From Batrachochytrium dendrobatidis JAM81 (Eukaryota; Chytridiomycota; Chytridiomycetes; Rhizophydiales): a stretch of 64,000 nucleotides of DNA. The position numbers and the translations under genes are program-made. Where the stretch lies: contig NW_006281107.1 in assembly GCF_000203795.2 (NCBI RefSeq), positions 320,965-384,964 on the forward strand, in the 5' to 3' direction. Below, piece after piece: positions 15,928 to 26,652 of the stretch (within the stretch, counting starts at the first letter, position 1; every line of letters starts with the position of its first letter). A model generated the notes under the pieces. That model searched no databases, was not told the DNA's origin, and saw nothing but the letters and a program-made list of their open reading frames with translations.

Positions 15928-16587
15928 CTAGACAGTGATTCGGATGCAGTCATCCTGTGATCCACGCTGTGCGACTGGCATAATGACAGGATGGAATGAT
16001 GCGGATGTGGCCATTGTGCAAATGCGATAGTCACCCGTGGCATTTAATGTTTTAGGAGGGACAGTAACTGTGTACGAACCGTCTGGCGAAGGGTTGGTAA
16101 GAGATACAAAGAAGGAAAAGTTGCGAGAATCTGGAGCAGAAATGCCAGTAAGCTGTTGAATCACAAGATTGACAAGTCCTTCAATAAAGCCAGAATCTTT
16201 TCCAATAGTTTGCGGAGCCAGCAAGAATTCAGTGTCAGGGTTTAATGCAAAGCCAGTATCAAGATTTTGTACGATAAAAGTAACACTAAGTTCAACACTA
16301 GGATCAACTCGAGCACCATCATCGGGAGCGGTGATGATTGTCGAAACCATTTTGTCGTTTGAAGGAATCAGTCCTTGAACAGTTGATGAGCAGCCCTGAC
16401 CAGATGAAAACTGAGCCCCTTTGCTTGGTGCAGCATTTGCAAACTGTTTGCAATAATCGGATGGAGAGGGAGGGGTAATAGAGCCAGGAACATCAACTGG
16501 ACGTGACTGTGCAGTGACGAGAGAGAGAGCCGATGCGATGGTCAAGACAACCAAGGCAGTAGATGGAGTAATATTTGAAAAAAGCAT
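15928..16587 (-). CDS. Small secreted protein of the fungal 'APQTL/DDCIR' family
   Basis: This single-exon gene gives 219 aa from the ATG at 16587. An upstream in-frame ATG at 16644 would bury the signal peptide behind 19 residues, so the shorter start is preferred. The signal peptide is hydrophobic (ALVVLTIASALSLVTA, cleavage near AQS). The mature core has the family pattern: SDYCKQF near the start, GLIPSNDKMVSTIITAP, FLLAPQTIG, GDYRICTMA, HPVIMPVAQRG and a terminal QDDCIRITV. Secreted proteins with this pattern occur across ascomycetes and basidiomycetes and are often mislabelled 'ribosomal s17'. No biochemical function is known to me. Unlike its two paralogues downstream it has no tandem-repeat tail and no intron before DDC, so it may be closest to the ancestral form. 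Confidence 0.85.
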   Translation of the reverse strand: MLFSNITPSTALVVLTIASALSLVTAQSRPVDVPGSITPPSPSDYCKQFANAAPSKGAQFSSGQGCSSTVQGLIPSNDKMVSTIITAPDDGARVDPSVELSVTFIVQNLDTGFALNPDTEFLLAPQTIGKDSGFIEGLVNLVIQQLTGISAPDSRNFSFFVSLTNPSPDGSYTVTVPPKTLNATGDYRICTMATSASFHPVIMPVAQRGSQDDCIRITV

Positions 16588-18223
16588 AAGGCTGGTAGAT
16601 GAATAGGTCAGAAAGAGTAGACTGATATATGCAGTATTAAACAATAGAGTTGTATCAAGCGGATATGTTCAGTAAGATACTGATGGTGTACAGAGTATTG
16701 AGTGATAAGTGCAAGGAATAAACCGGACAAGTGGAATTGAAAACCTGAAATGAAAAGCGTAGCGGGGAAAGCATTGGCATTTTATGAACCACATTTTAGC
16801 GGCGTCGAAAAAAACTTGGACACGCTCTGCATAAGTGAAACAGAATCTTGGCGTGGGTGCTCACAAAGCCTTTTAATTAGCAATGCTAATCCACCACCCA
16901 ACAACCTCTTTTTAATAAAAAAAGTAATAATCCATCGCTACAGTCCATCATCAAGGTCTAACTCTGGCTCATTCATCAGACTGTCTGTCAAGTCCTGTCC
17001 AAAATATCACAATCTGAGTCTGCCAGCCACTGTTGAGCTAATCTGGTCTGGTCACATGACTCAAGTGGCGTTTGTTATGCTCAAAGCTATCTGGCTCCAG
17101 TACGTGTCAAATCTGTTGAGCTGCGGTCAATAATGACGTATGCTACTGTTGAATAACAAACAAATCCAAATCTAATACAAATAGATTCAAGCAATTTTCT
17201 TGACCTGCAGCATAAATACCTCATTGCATAGTAAAAGTAGTGTTGCTGTTCCATCACCACCATTCTGGTGGATCTTGAAATAAAGACTCGTTACACCTTA
17301 AAGCTTGGTCTTTGTTACAATAGATAAACTTAATACTGAATGTATGCCAACAGTCTAAAGTCCTTGTCTTGTTTATATTTCTCTAGGTTTGAATCCAAAT
17401 ACTTGCAACCAGCATATTTCATATGATTAAAATCATTGCCTTTGTAGCCCAAATACGCCATCAAATAGTCAATGTGATGAATGATTAGAACCCCTGCAAT
17501 ACAAAGTATTAGAGGCTCAATGACCAGATTGATACTTGGGCTCCCTCTCAATTTTAGCTCTAAATGGTAATCGTGTATCCGTGAAAAGAATATCTAAAAT
17601 GAAACTTATGCGGCGAGAAATAAGGCTAAAAATGCCGACAAAGATTTGAATGATTAAATTATTATCCACCAACTGCTGCTTGTTGAGTCAGGTATCGTTT
17701 GGTTTAGATTGGCTCGATTAGCATATAATTGACAAAGCTTGAATTAAGCAAATCTTTACAATGGTTGCTTTCCAACTCTAACCAGGCATGAAATCAGGAA
17801 TAAGCCAAAAAGGACAATAGCAATGTATGAACCCGTAATATTGCTAAATAAAACCATCTCGTGGAAGAAATGAATGACAATGCGAATAATACGCATGATT
17901 TTTTACTAGGAAATCTACGAATAAATGCGCGTGGCTTTTAGTATGAAATCCATCGTGGCGTTAATTGCATTCACCGCAAACTATCAAATGGTCAGTCTAA
18001 TCCAGCTCAAGTATAATTTGCATTAAATACCGACGCGGCATCCATAATTAGCATTTATGAAACTTTGAGTATCCGCTTTATTCAACCTCGAATAACTGCT
18101 TTATTCAACCTTGACCAGCTTCCGTTCAACTTCAACCACCTTTTGTTCAACCTCAAGTATCCAACCTTTGTTCAAGTCCTGTGAATATTATACTTTTGTA
18201 TTAGATCTACTCCTTTTTACATT
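16588..18223. other. Intergenic region between divergent secreted genes
   Basis: This 1.6-kb gap serves as the upstream region of both secreted genes. Short frames at 16750-17133 and 17330-17551 show no recognisable domains or sensible splice context. At about 18080-18175 a pyrimidine-rich stretch repeats variants of TTCAACCT (TTCAACCTCGA, TTCAACCTTGA, TTCAACTTCAACC, TTCAACCTCAAG) just upstream of the 18224 start, probably in the promoter or 5' leader. No RNA gene or transposon end was seen. Confidence 0.5.
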
Positions 18224-20593
18224 ATGCTTGCTCCTCCTACTCTTGCCATTGCATCTCTAGCACTTTTCATCTCATCAACTTGTGCTTCATTTCCCGCCGA
18301 CACTTCTGCATTGGATGGGTTTTCCGAATTTGCTCCTGCCGCTGCACTTCGTGAAAGTAAAAGATGGCGTAAACGAGCACCTCGTACTCCAGTGACTACT
18401 AATAGGCGTACAAATAATGGTGGTCGTCGACAATCTCCTGGTCGAAGAGTTCCCAATCGTACAAATACTGGCGGCCGTCGTCGACAATCTCCTGGTCGAA
18501 GAGTTCCCAATCGTACAAATACTGGCGGCCGTCGTCGACAATCTCCTGGTCGAAGAGTCCCCAATCGTACAAATACTGGTGGCCGTCGTAATAGAGGAAA
18601 TCGTAATGATCCGACTACTTCTGCTCCTGCTCCTGCCCCAACTGGTAAAGCTGATACCTCTGGCTTGCCTACTGGTGTTGACTCATTTACACCTCCCGCT
18701 CGTGGTTCATTTTGCCGTAAATTTGGCCGTATTGCTGCCGGAAACGGTTCTCAGCACAAAGATGGTACGGAAATGTGTTCCTCAAATACCTTGGGTCTGA
18801 TTCCTGACGTCTCCAAAATGGTCTCCACTATCATTACAACGCCATCCTCTGGTAGCCGAGTTGATGCTTCCAAAAATCTGACCATTACCGTTGACAATAT
18901 CCATCTGGCTTCCGGTTTCTTTAATCTTGCCAATGAGCAGTATTACCTTGCTCCTCAAACTCTCGATTCCAAAACTGGATTCTGTGAGGGTCACCAGCAT
19001 ATTACTGTTCAAAAACTCGGTGATCTTAATGCTCCTCCTGATGCAAAAGTATTTGCCTTTTTCAAGGGAATCAACGATGCTGCCAAAGATCCGGCTAAAC
19101 AAATTCTTCAGGCCGTCATGCCTGGCGGTACAATCAAGGAAGAAGGTCTTTATCGTATCTGCTCTGTAACTGGTGCTGATTCTCATCAACCTTTGATAAT
19201 GCCAGTTGTCAGACGTGGTCCTCATGGTATGTAGCCAGCTGATGAACAGCTTTATAGATTCAATTGAAATACACGTCTAATTTTATAGTTTAATCTTTTT
19301 ACAGACGACTGCATCCGTGTCAACTTTTTCAATACTGCCGGCGGAGCAAACAACAGGGTTGGCTCTGACACTTCAGTGAATACCCATATTACCATTAATG
19401 ATCAAGGCACTAATATTACCGTCAAGGGAGTTGATAATCAAGCACAATCTTTAAGCATTACAATAGAAGCTAATACTGCTACTGATTCCACATCTACTGC
19501 CAAAGAAACTCTGGGTTCCACTTCTACTGATTCCACATCTACCGCCAAAGAAACTCTGGGTTCCACTTCTACTGATTCCACATCTACCGCCAAAGAAACT
19601 CTGGGTTCCACTTCTACTGATTCCACATCTACCGCCAAAGAAACTCTGGGTTCCACTTCTACTGATTCCACATCTACCGCCAAAGAAACTCTGGGTTCCA
19701 CTGCTACTATTGTAGCTTCATCAGAAACTCAGGCTGAGTCACAAAGTGACTCATCTACTTCTGCAGATAGTGAGACTACCACTAGACGTCGTACTCGTAT
19801 CACTACCGATGCCGTTACTACTGATATATCTCAGCAAACGACTACTGTGTTGGAAGTGACTACTGTCGTATCTGATCCCACTACCACTACTGAACGCAAT
19901 TTTTCGACGGATTCTTTGCCAACACCAACATTGACAACCGATGGAACAATTCAGACACAATCATTACCCCAGCCTACTTCTGATAATGGTAACACTGGTG
20001 GATCTACCAACACTGGCGGATCAACTGACAACGGTAACACTGGTGGATCTACCAACACTGGCGGATCAACTGACAACGGTAACACTGGCGGATCTACTGA
20101 TAACGGTAACACTGGTGGATCTACCAACACTGGCGGATCAACTGACAACGGTAACACTGGTGGATCTACCAACACTGGCGGATCAACTGACAACGGTAAC
20201 ACTGGTGGATCTACCAACAACGGCGGATCAACTGACAACGGTAACACTGGTGGATCTACCAACACTGGCGGATCTACTGATAACGGTAACACTGGTGGAT
20301 CTACCAACACTGGCGGATCAACTGACAACGGTAACACTGGTGGATCTACCAACAACGGCGGATCAACTGACAACGGTAACACTGGTGGATCTACCAACAC
20401 TGGCGGATCAACTGACAACGGTAACACTGGCGGATCTACTGATAACGGTAACACTGGCGGATCAACTGATAACGGTAACACTGGTGGATCTACCAACACT
20501 GGCGGATCAACTGACAACGGTAACACTGGTGGATCTACCAACACTGGCGGATCAACTGACACTGGCAACACTGACAGTACTATTTCCAACTAA
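18224..20593 (+). CDS. Secreted mucin-like repeat protein, 'APQTL/DDCIR' family
   Basis: Two exons, 18224-19226 and 19305-20593, join to 764 codons (763 aa). The intron (GTATGT..TTTTACAG) sits just before the DDCIR motif, as in the 22111 gene. Order: signal peptide (1-22, ending TCAS); an arginine-rich block with three repeats built on RRQSPGRRVPNRTNTGG; the conserved core (SFCRKF, QHKDGTEMC, GLIPDVSKMVSTIIT, YYLAPQTL, GLYRICSVTGADSHQPLIMP, DDCIRV); five 15-residue repeats TDSTSTAKETLGSTS; and a long Gly/Asn/Thr/Ser tail of NGNTGGST and NTGGSTD units. The tail should be heavily O-glycosylated if secreted. No GPI-anchor signal is visible at the C-terminus (TDSTISN). The pattern fits a wall- or matrix-associated mucin or adhesin; function is inference. 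Confidence 0.88.
18415..18590 (+). repeat. 54-bp coding tandem repeat (Arg-rich)
   Basis: Three copies encode GGRRRQSPGRRVPNRTNT; the first copy is one Arg codon shorter. Copies 1-3 are nearly identical in DNA, which implies recent expansion or homogenisation. Confidence 0.85.
19482..19700 (+). repeat. 45-bp coding tandem repeat, about 5 copies
   Basis: The unit encodes TDSTSTAKETLGSTS. Copies differ only by single synonymous changes (ACTGCC versus ACCGCC). Confidence 0.9.
19981..20575 (+). repeat. Composite 15/30/45-bp Gly-Asn-Thr-Ser repeat array
   Basis: The array mixes GATAACGGTAACACTGGTGG, TCTACCAACACTGGCGGATC and TCAACTGACAACGGTAAC modules. Module order varies (some units skip NTGGST), which is the pattern left by unequal crossing-over or slippage. 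It is expected to vary in length between strains. Confidence 0.88.
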
Positions 20594-21301
20594 ATATTAC
20601 CGAAAATGCCACAGCCTATCTACTTTTTACAACTGAGCAATATATCATATTGAATTTGTATTGTTGTCTTCATACATGTTTATGAAAATAAATCAATGTT
20701 TTTTAAATTATATTTATTTTCAAAAACCTAAAGCATTAGTCCGTTGCTGAATATGTATTATGGTGGAAATAGTGAAATGCGGTAAATTTATCACTCCCAA
20801 ATTCGTATATACTTATATGCTTCAGCAAACTAACAATATCGCCGTAGTTGTATCACAAGAGTTGACTAATCAGCATTTGGTACCGTTAGTCTATGCTTGA
20901 ATGAGTGGCATGGTTGTATCAACTCATCTTGGCCTGATATTTAAATTGATTAAAATGATGCAAGTGCCACTTTACCAAAAAATCTTGCCCCAATCATTAC
21001 AAAATAATAAAATTGTATTGGAGATTGATAGCCACTAAAAATTAAACAAAATAAGGAACAAGACATAACCTATTAGCGGTTTGCAAATACAATGAATTGT
21101 TGATCAACAACACGGCTTTAATAGGAATTGATTTGAAACACTCCAAATGAAGGTCAAAATCAAGTATGAATAAGCACCGCAAAGTAGTTGGACTAAGTGC
21201 CACTCGGTGGTATTCTTATCAGCCACACTGAAAATAGTTGTGCCATCAAAAGCCTGATATGGAATATATGTATAGCCATGTTTAAGCTCAATCGTATATT
21301 A
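20594..21301. other. Intergenic gap
   Basis: This AT-rich sequence follows the 18224 gene. A possible polyadenylation context lies near 20680 (AAAATAAATC). No gene, RNA or element end was recognised before the transposon end at 21302. Confidence 0.4.
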
Positions 21302-21850
21302 AGGCCGTATTCACGTAAAAAGAACTAAAAGAAACTTGTATTCATCTTGTAGTGACTTGCCCCTGCTTCAGAATAAACAGTAGTAAGTTTTTGTTGCACT
21401 TTCCTACTACAAGTTGCTTTGAATACACTTCAATCAACACAGCGTCCATCATATGATGCACAATCAAACTATAGTTTTGAAGTTTCCTTTCTGCATTTTT
21501 GGTATAATCATGCAGTGTATGATCACCAAGCTTGAACCCAGATTATCGATTACAATCCAGACATTGGGTTTGATCGTTTTGATGTTGTCAATCAAGCATC
21601 TTTGTCGTATCCCAAAAACTTGCGGATATGTTCGCGCTTTAGTCCAAAAACGCAAAGATTGCACGTTTTGGGAATGCGACCGCTGTTTCCATGTCGGTCA
21701 CTAGGATGAGAACTAGTCGACTTTATCAAGGAGCTCAGAAGACACAGTATTGTTCAGTAAATTTAGTGAAAACTATCTTCTGATGAGACTGGCTGTTTAT
21801 TATGTATTTTGGCACTTTGTCGAGTGTTTCATTTTGCGTGGATACAACTG
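21302..21850. mobile_element. Inverted-terminus element (family B), about 550 bp, with transposase-like relic
   Basis: The left end is AGGCCGTATTCACGTAAAAA and the right end AGTGTTTCATTTTGCGTGGA-TACAACTG is its inverted counterpart. On the minus strand, 21664-21464 is an open stretch of 66 codons whose DNA is homologous to interior sequence of the 15425 and 26090 elements. Its WIVIDN motif could be a remnant of a DDE-type transposase, but this is weak. The copy is the longest of the family seen here and is probably closest to the master element. Confidence 0.6.
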
Positions 21851-22110
21851 GAATGCTTCATCTAACGCGTTTCCATATTCATAAATCTGCCTTGCAGTTG
21901 GACATGTAAAAAAATACTCTTGTGATTCGCTTTTGCCAATCTAAAGCCCCTATATACCTTTTATACATAAGCAGTCGTATTAGATTGATATACCTACATT
22001 CATCTAACCTTCAACTGTTTGTTTTATTCTACACTTTGATATTTTGTAGCATACCACAGACATCAACTGTTGAAAATTTTCATTTAAATTTGTATTTCAA
22101 ACCTAGTACA

Positions 22111-25100
22111 ATGATACTTAGCTCCACATTTACAGCGCTGCTTGCTGTTATGCACACTTTTGGGCATCCAATGATTGCCAATGCCCGCCCAACCGAGTAT
22201 AACTATCGAGGTCGCGGCGTATGGCTATCTAAAAGAGATGGTAAGCAGCAACCATCCAACCCCGCCTCAAATAATGCAGACACCAGCGACTTGCCAACCG
22301 GTGTCAAGATATTCGAACCTCAGCCGCCGTCTGATTTTTGTTTGAAATTTCCTGATATCGAGCCCGCTAATGGCACGCAGCACAAAGATGGAACACAAAT
22401 GTGCTCCTCAACCACTATTGGTCTTATTCCCAGTGTTGAATCTATGATATCAACAATCATTACCAGTCCAACTTCTGGCGAGCAGCTTGATGCTTCAGTC
22501 AACATCACCATAACGCTTAGCGTGTCTAATCTGGTATCTGGGTTTTTCAACCTTGCCAACGAGCAATACTATCTTGCACCCCAGACACTTAACAGCACAA
22601 CTGGAAATATCGAGGGCCACCAACATATCACTATTCAGGAGATCGTTGATAAGAATAAACCGTTAAATGCTACTGAATTCGTTTTCTTCAAAGGTGTTAA
22701 CGAAGCTGCAACTGATCGCGACGGGAAGGTGCTTTCGGCTACGATGCCTGCTGATACAGTCAAGAAAAACGGAAGTTATCGTATCTGTTCCATGACTGGC
22801 GCAGATTCCCATCAGCCGCCTATTATGCCTGTAGTAAACCATGGTCCAATTGGTATGTAAATTTTTATTGGGTTTTAATCGTAATATTTTGAAATATGTG
22901 CTAGAAATTACTTGAACTGACTTGTGTCTTGAATCAATAGATGATTGTATCCGTGTAACTTTCATAAACGCTAAAGGAGAAACTAATGAAAGAGTGTCTT
23001 CAGATAGCTCCACCAACAAAAAAATTCAAATTAATGGTCAGGACACTGATACAGACGCGGATATATTTGATCGACCACCTAGGCCGGGTATGGATGACGA
23101 GAAAAATAGAGATACTTCTGGATCTGAAAGTGAAAACAGTGACAGCTCTACAACTGAAACAAATATTCCAATGCAATCATCACAACCAGGAACCGATGGA
23201 TCTTTGCCATATACATATGGAATGGGAGATCAGGCTAGTATTGTAACGACTAACCAGAACAGCTACGAAACCATCGCTACCATGATGGGGTCACAAAGCC
23301 CTGCCGCCATATCAACCGCGATGCCAGAAACCAATCCAGCTCAACCAACTATGGGCGGTTATCAGTATCCTGAACCTCCAGCATGGCCTTCGCAAAATCC
23401 GCGTGCATCTGTTGATACCTCTACTATCGAAGCAATCATAGTGTCGGAAACCAATCCAGCTCAACCAACTATGGGCGGTTATCAGTATCCTGAACCTCCA
23501 ACATGGCCTTCGCAAAATCCGCGTGCATCTGTTGATACCTCTACTATCGAAGCAATCATAGTGTCGGAAACCAATCCGGCTCAGCCAACTATGGGCGTTT
23601 ATCAATATCCTGAACCTCCAGCATGGCCTTCGCAAAATCCGCGTGCATCTGTTGATACCTCTACTATCGAAGCAATCATAGTGTCGGAAACCAATCCAGC
23701 TCAACCAACTATGGGCGGTTATCAGTATCCTGAACCTCCAACATGGCCTTCGCAAAATCCGCGTGCATCTGTTGATACCTCTACTATCGAAGCAATCATA
23801 GTGTCGGAAACCAATCCGGCTCAGCCAACTATGGGCGTTTATCAATATCCTGAACCTCCAACATGGCCTTCGCAAAATCCGCGTGCATCTGTTGATACCT
23901 CTACTATCGAAGCAATCATAGTGTCGGAAACCAATCCGGCTCAACCAACTATGGGCGGTTATCAGTATCCTGAAGTCTATACACCTCAAACTGGGTACGA
24001 GGTTACTACTTGGTCATTTGTTATTGAAACAGCTTCACCCACTAAATCAAGTGAGTTTACAATTGCTACATTGAGTCAGTCAACTTTGGCAACTCAGTCC
24101 ACTGGAACCGCTACATTGAGCCAGTCAATCTCGGCAACTCGATCTACTGGAACCGCTACACTGAGCCAGTCAATCTCGGCAACTCAGTCCATTGGAACCG
24201 CTACATTGACCCAATCAACTTTGGCAACTCAGTCCATTGGAACCGCTACATTGAGTCAGTCAATCTCGGCAACTCGATCTACTGGAACCGCTACATTGAG
24301 CCAGTCAACTTTGGCAACTCGATCTACTGGAACCGCTACATTGACCCAATCAACTTTGGCAACTCAGTCCATTGGAACCGCTACATTGACCCAATCAACT
24401 TTGGCAACTCAGTCCATTGGAACCGCTACATTGAGTCAGTCAATCTCGGCAACTCGATCTACTGGAACCGCTACACTGACCCAATCAACTTTGGCAACTC
24501 AGTCCACTGGAACCGCTACATTGAGCCAGTCAATCTCGGCAACTCGATCTACTGGAACCGCTACACTGACCCAATCAACTTTGGCAACTCGGTCTACTGG
24601 AACCGCTACATTGACCCAATCAACTTTGGCAACTCAGTCCATTGGAACCGCTACATTGAGCCAGTCAATCTCGGCAACTCGGTCCATTGGAACCGCTACA
24701 TTGACTCAATTTACTTTGGTGGCCCAATCTACTAGAACTAATACACTGGATAAATCTGATTCGACTCGATCTATTGTATCAAGCCTTGCTACATCAGATG
24801 GTCCTCTTTTTACACAATCTGTTGCATCAAGTAAGCCTATCTCAAAAACGGTATCTGGACTATCAAATCCTACTTCAACAGAAAAACCAACTATTGAGAA
24901 CGGAAGTTCAAAATCTCAATCAAATGCAAATAGTTCAAGAGAGCCCACGCCTTCAAGGACACGCTCTATCAACTCTGTAGAGGTGTCTCGCTCTACAGAA
25001 TCTAGCATCGCGGATCCATCAAAATCAAACCCTGAATCTTCCAAACCTTCGAATTCAAATAGTGAGAGTTCATCTGGGCCAGAATCAACAAGATCTTCCA

Positions 25101-25753
25101 GAAATGGATCATCAAGATCATCTGGCTCAAAATCAGGACCATCCAATTCAGAATCTAGTTCAAAATCAAGCCCATCCAATTCAGAATCTAGTCCATCAAA
25201 ATCATCTGGCTCAAACTCGGGATCATCTGGTTCAAAATCAAGCCCGTCCAATTCAGAATCTAGTCCATCAAAATCATCTGGTCCAGAATCAAAATCATCC
25301 GGTTCAAACTCGGGATCATCTGGTTCAAATTCGGGACCATCTGGTTCAAACTCGGGATCATCTGGTTCAAATTCGGGACCGTTTGATTCAGAGTCTGGTT
25401 CGGGATCAAAATCATCTGGCTCAAACTCGGGATCATCTGGTTCAAGTTCGAGATCATCTGGCTCAAACTCGGGATCATCTGGTTCAAACTCGGGATCATC
25501 TGGTTCAAATTCGGGACCGTTTGATTCAGAGTCTGGTTCGGGATCAAAATCATCTGGCTCAAACTCGAGATCATCTGGTTCAAACTCGGGATCATCTGGT
25601 TCAAACTCGGGATCATCTGGTTCAAATTCGGGACCATTTGATTCAGAGTCTGGTTCGGGATCAAAATCATCTGGTTCAGGATCAAAATCATCCGGTTCAA
25701 ACTCGGGATCATCAGGTTCAGGTTCTGGATCGTCAAAAGGTGAATCGGCTTGA
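22111..25753 (+). CDS. Large secreted mucin-like repeat protein, 'APQTL/DDCIR' family
   Basis: Two exons, 22111-22852 and 22941-25753, join to 1185 codons (1184 aa). The ATG at 22111 is preferred over an open frame running in from 21922 because it starts a plausible signal peptide (MILSSTFTALLAVMHTFG). The core repeats the family landmarks: SDFCLKF, QHKDGTQMCSS, GLIPSVESMISTIIT, YYLAPQTLNS, EGHQHITIQE, GSYRICSMTGADSHQPPIMP and DDCIRVTF across the intron. The tail has three different arrays: five to six 40-residue repeats (ETNPAQPTMGGYQYPEPP...SVDTSTIEAIIVS), about fifteen 15-residue repeats (ATLSQSISATRSTGT) and a Ser/Gly/Asn-rich block (SSGSNSGSSG). No GPI signal is visible at the end (SSKGESA). 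It is probably an extensively O-glycosylated extracellular or wall protein. It is a tandem paralogue of the 18224 gene with the same intron position. Confidence 0.88.
23327..23971 (+). repeat. 120-bp coding tandem repeat, 5.4 copies
   Basis: Copies are exactly 120 bp apart and encode ETNPAQPTMGG(V)YQYPEPP(A/T)WPSQNPRAS and the following half. Copies alternate between two variants (GGTTATCAG versus GTTTATCAA), which suggests that a 240-bp dimer was duplicated. Confidence 0.92.
24062..24720 (+). repeat. 45-bp coding tandem repeat, about 15 copies
   Basis: The units encode ATL(S/T)QS(I/T)(S/L)AT(Q/R)S(T/I)GT. Two main variants (CAATCTCGGCAACTCG and CAACTTTGGCAACTCA) are mixed along the array. 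Confidence 0.92.
25030..25750 (+). repeat. Ser/Gly-rich repeat block with about 120-132-bp higher-order units
   Basis: The basic unit is TCATCTGGTTCAAACTCGGG-type (SSGSNSG). Larger copies ending GGACCGTTTGATTCAGAGTC (GPFDSESGSGSKS) recur at about 25378, 25514 and 25630. Confidence 0.88.
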
Positions 25754-26089
25754 GTAAAGCAGACCATTTTAAACCAAACTGATGATGACTCGTTAAAAAA
25801 TGACTCGAAATATTTATGATGAATAAAGACACTCCAATTATTAAAAAACGTTTTTATTTACAGCACTCGAGCAACAATATGATGATTTGAATGTATATCA
25901 AAAGCGACAAATAAAAATGGTCAGCTAGCACCATTATTTTAAAATTATGCACACAACTGAGTAGACGTATCCAATTAACATTCTTATTTTGTAGAATAAA
26001 ATTGAGATGAGCAAATATTTTATCTAGAACCGGCGTATTGAATTGCATTGGCTATATGGAAACCACCGAATATTTTGCATGTTCAATTT

Positions 26090-26562
26090 CAGCCGTACCC
26101 ATGTGAAATGAAACACTAAATAAGGATGCCAAGTATATAATAAACTGCTAGTTTCATGAAATGATAATTTCCATCAAATTTATTGGGCAATGCCGTATCC
26201 TTTAAGCTGTTTAATAGAGCTCATTGGTGTTTCTCCCGGTAACCGGCACGGAAGCAACTGATGTACTCCCGAAGCTTGCAATCATTGTTTTCTTGAACTA
26301 GAGCAAATGCATCTGTGAGATTTTAAGATACAACAGACAGGAGTTTGAATACAATATCTGAATTGCAATGGAAGAATCTGGCAATCATACAATGTGTGGT
26401 TACACCAAACGAGAATTTCAATTCAAAACTGTAGTTTGTATTATATGAACATTGTCGTTTGAAGAAGCAGCCAATGCTAAATATCCAACCATTGTTTATT
26501 CCAAATAAGAGGCAGTGACTGTAAGATACAAAAGCATTCCATTTTATGCGAATACGGTTATA
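26090..26562. mobile_element. Inverted-terminus element (family B), about 470 bp
   Basis: The left end is CAGCCGTACCCATGTGAAAT followed by GAAACACT; the right end is AGCATTCCATTTTATGCGAA followed by TACGGTT, inverted. Near the left end the interior shares CACTAAATAAGGATGCCAAG with the 15425 copy (CACTGAATAAGGATACCAAA) and, further in, the ATACAATGTGTGGTTACACC region. It ends about 90 bases from the stop codon of the PPTase gene. Confidence 0.65.
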
Positions 26563-26652
26563 ATACGACAGCATTGATATGCGCTCGATTTACAATATCA
26601 GACCCAAGACTCGGTTAATATTTGATTCTAGTCTAATTGAATGTACAGCTGA

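Noticed and set aside
16750..17133. 127-codon plus-strand frame upstream of the 18224 gene
   Set aside because: No domain, no consistent composition, and it lies in the shared upstream region of two divergent genes.
17330..17551. Small hydrophobic minus-strand frame
   Set aside because: AT-driven hydrophobic composition only; no start context, splice partner or homologous motif recognised.
18415..18590. Regular repeats considered as a CRISPR array
   Set aside because: There are no spacers, the units are contiguous coding repeats, and the genome is eukaryotic.
19951..20589. Long minus-strand open frame with PPVLPLSVD repeats
   Set aside because: It is the antisense shadow of the Gly/Asn/Thr/Ser array; composition and boundaries are explained by the repeats.
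21464..21664. Assigning the open stretch to a Tc1/mariner or other DDE transposase
   Set aside because: Only one weak WIVIDN-like motif is visible and no catalytic triad spacing can be checked; kept as a relic inside an element without superfamily.
23312..23989. Minus-strand open frame over the 120-bp repeats
   Set aside because: It is a shadow of the tandem array; the sense frame carries the spliced secreted protein.
24916..25767. Minus-strand open frame with EFEPDDPEFEPDD repeats
   Set aside because: It is antisense to the Ser/Gly-rich array of the 22111 gene; it has no signal or domain and no splice context.
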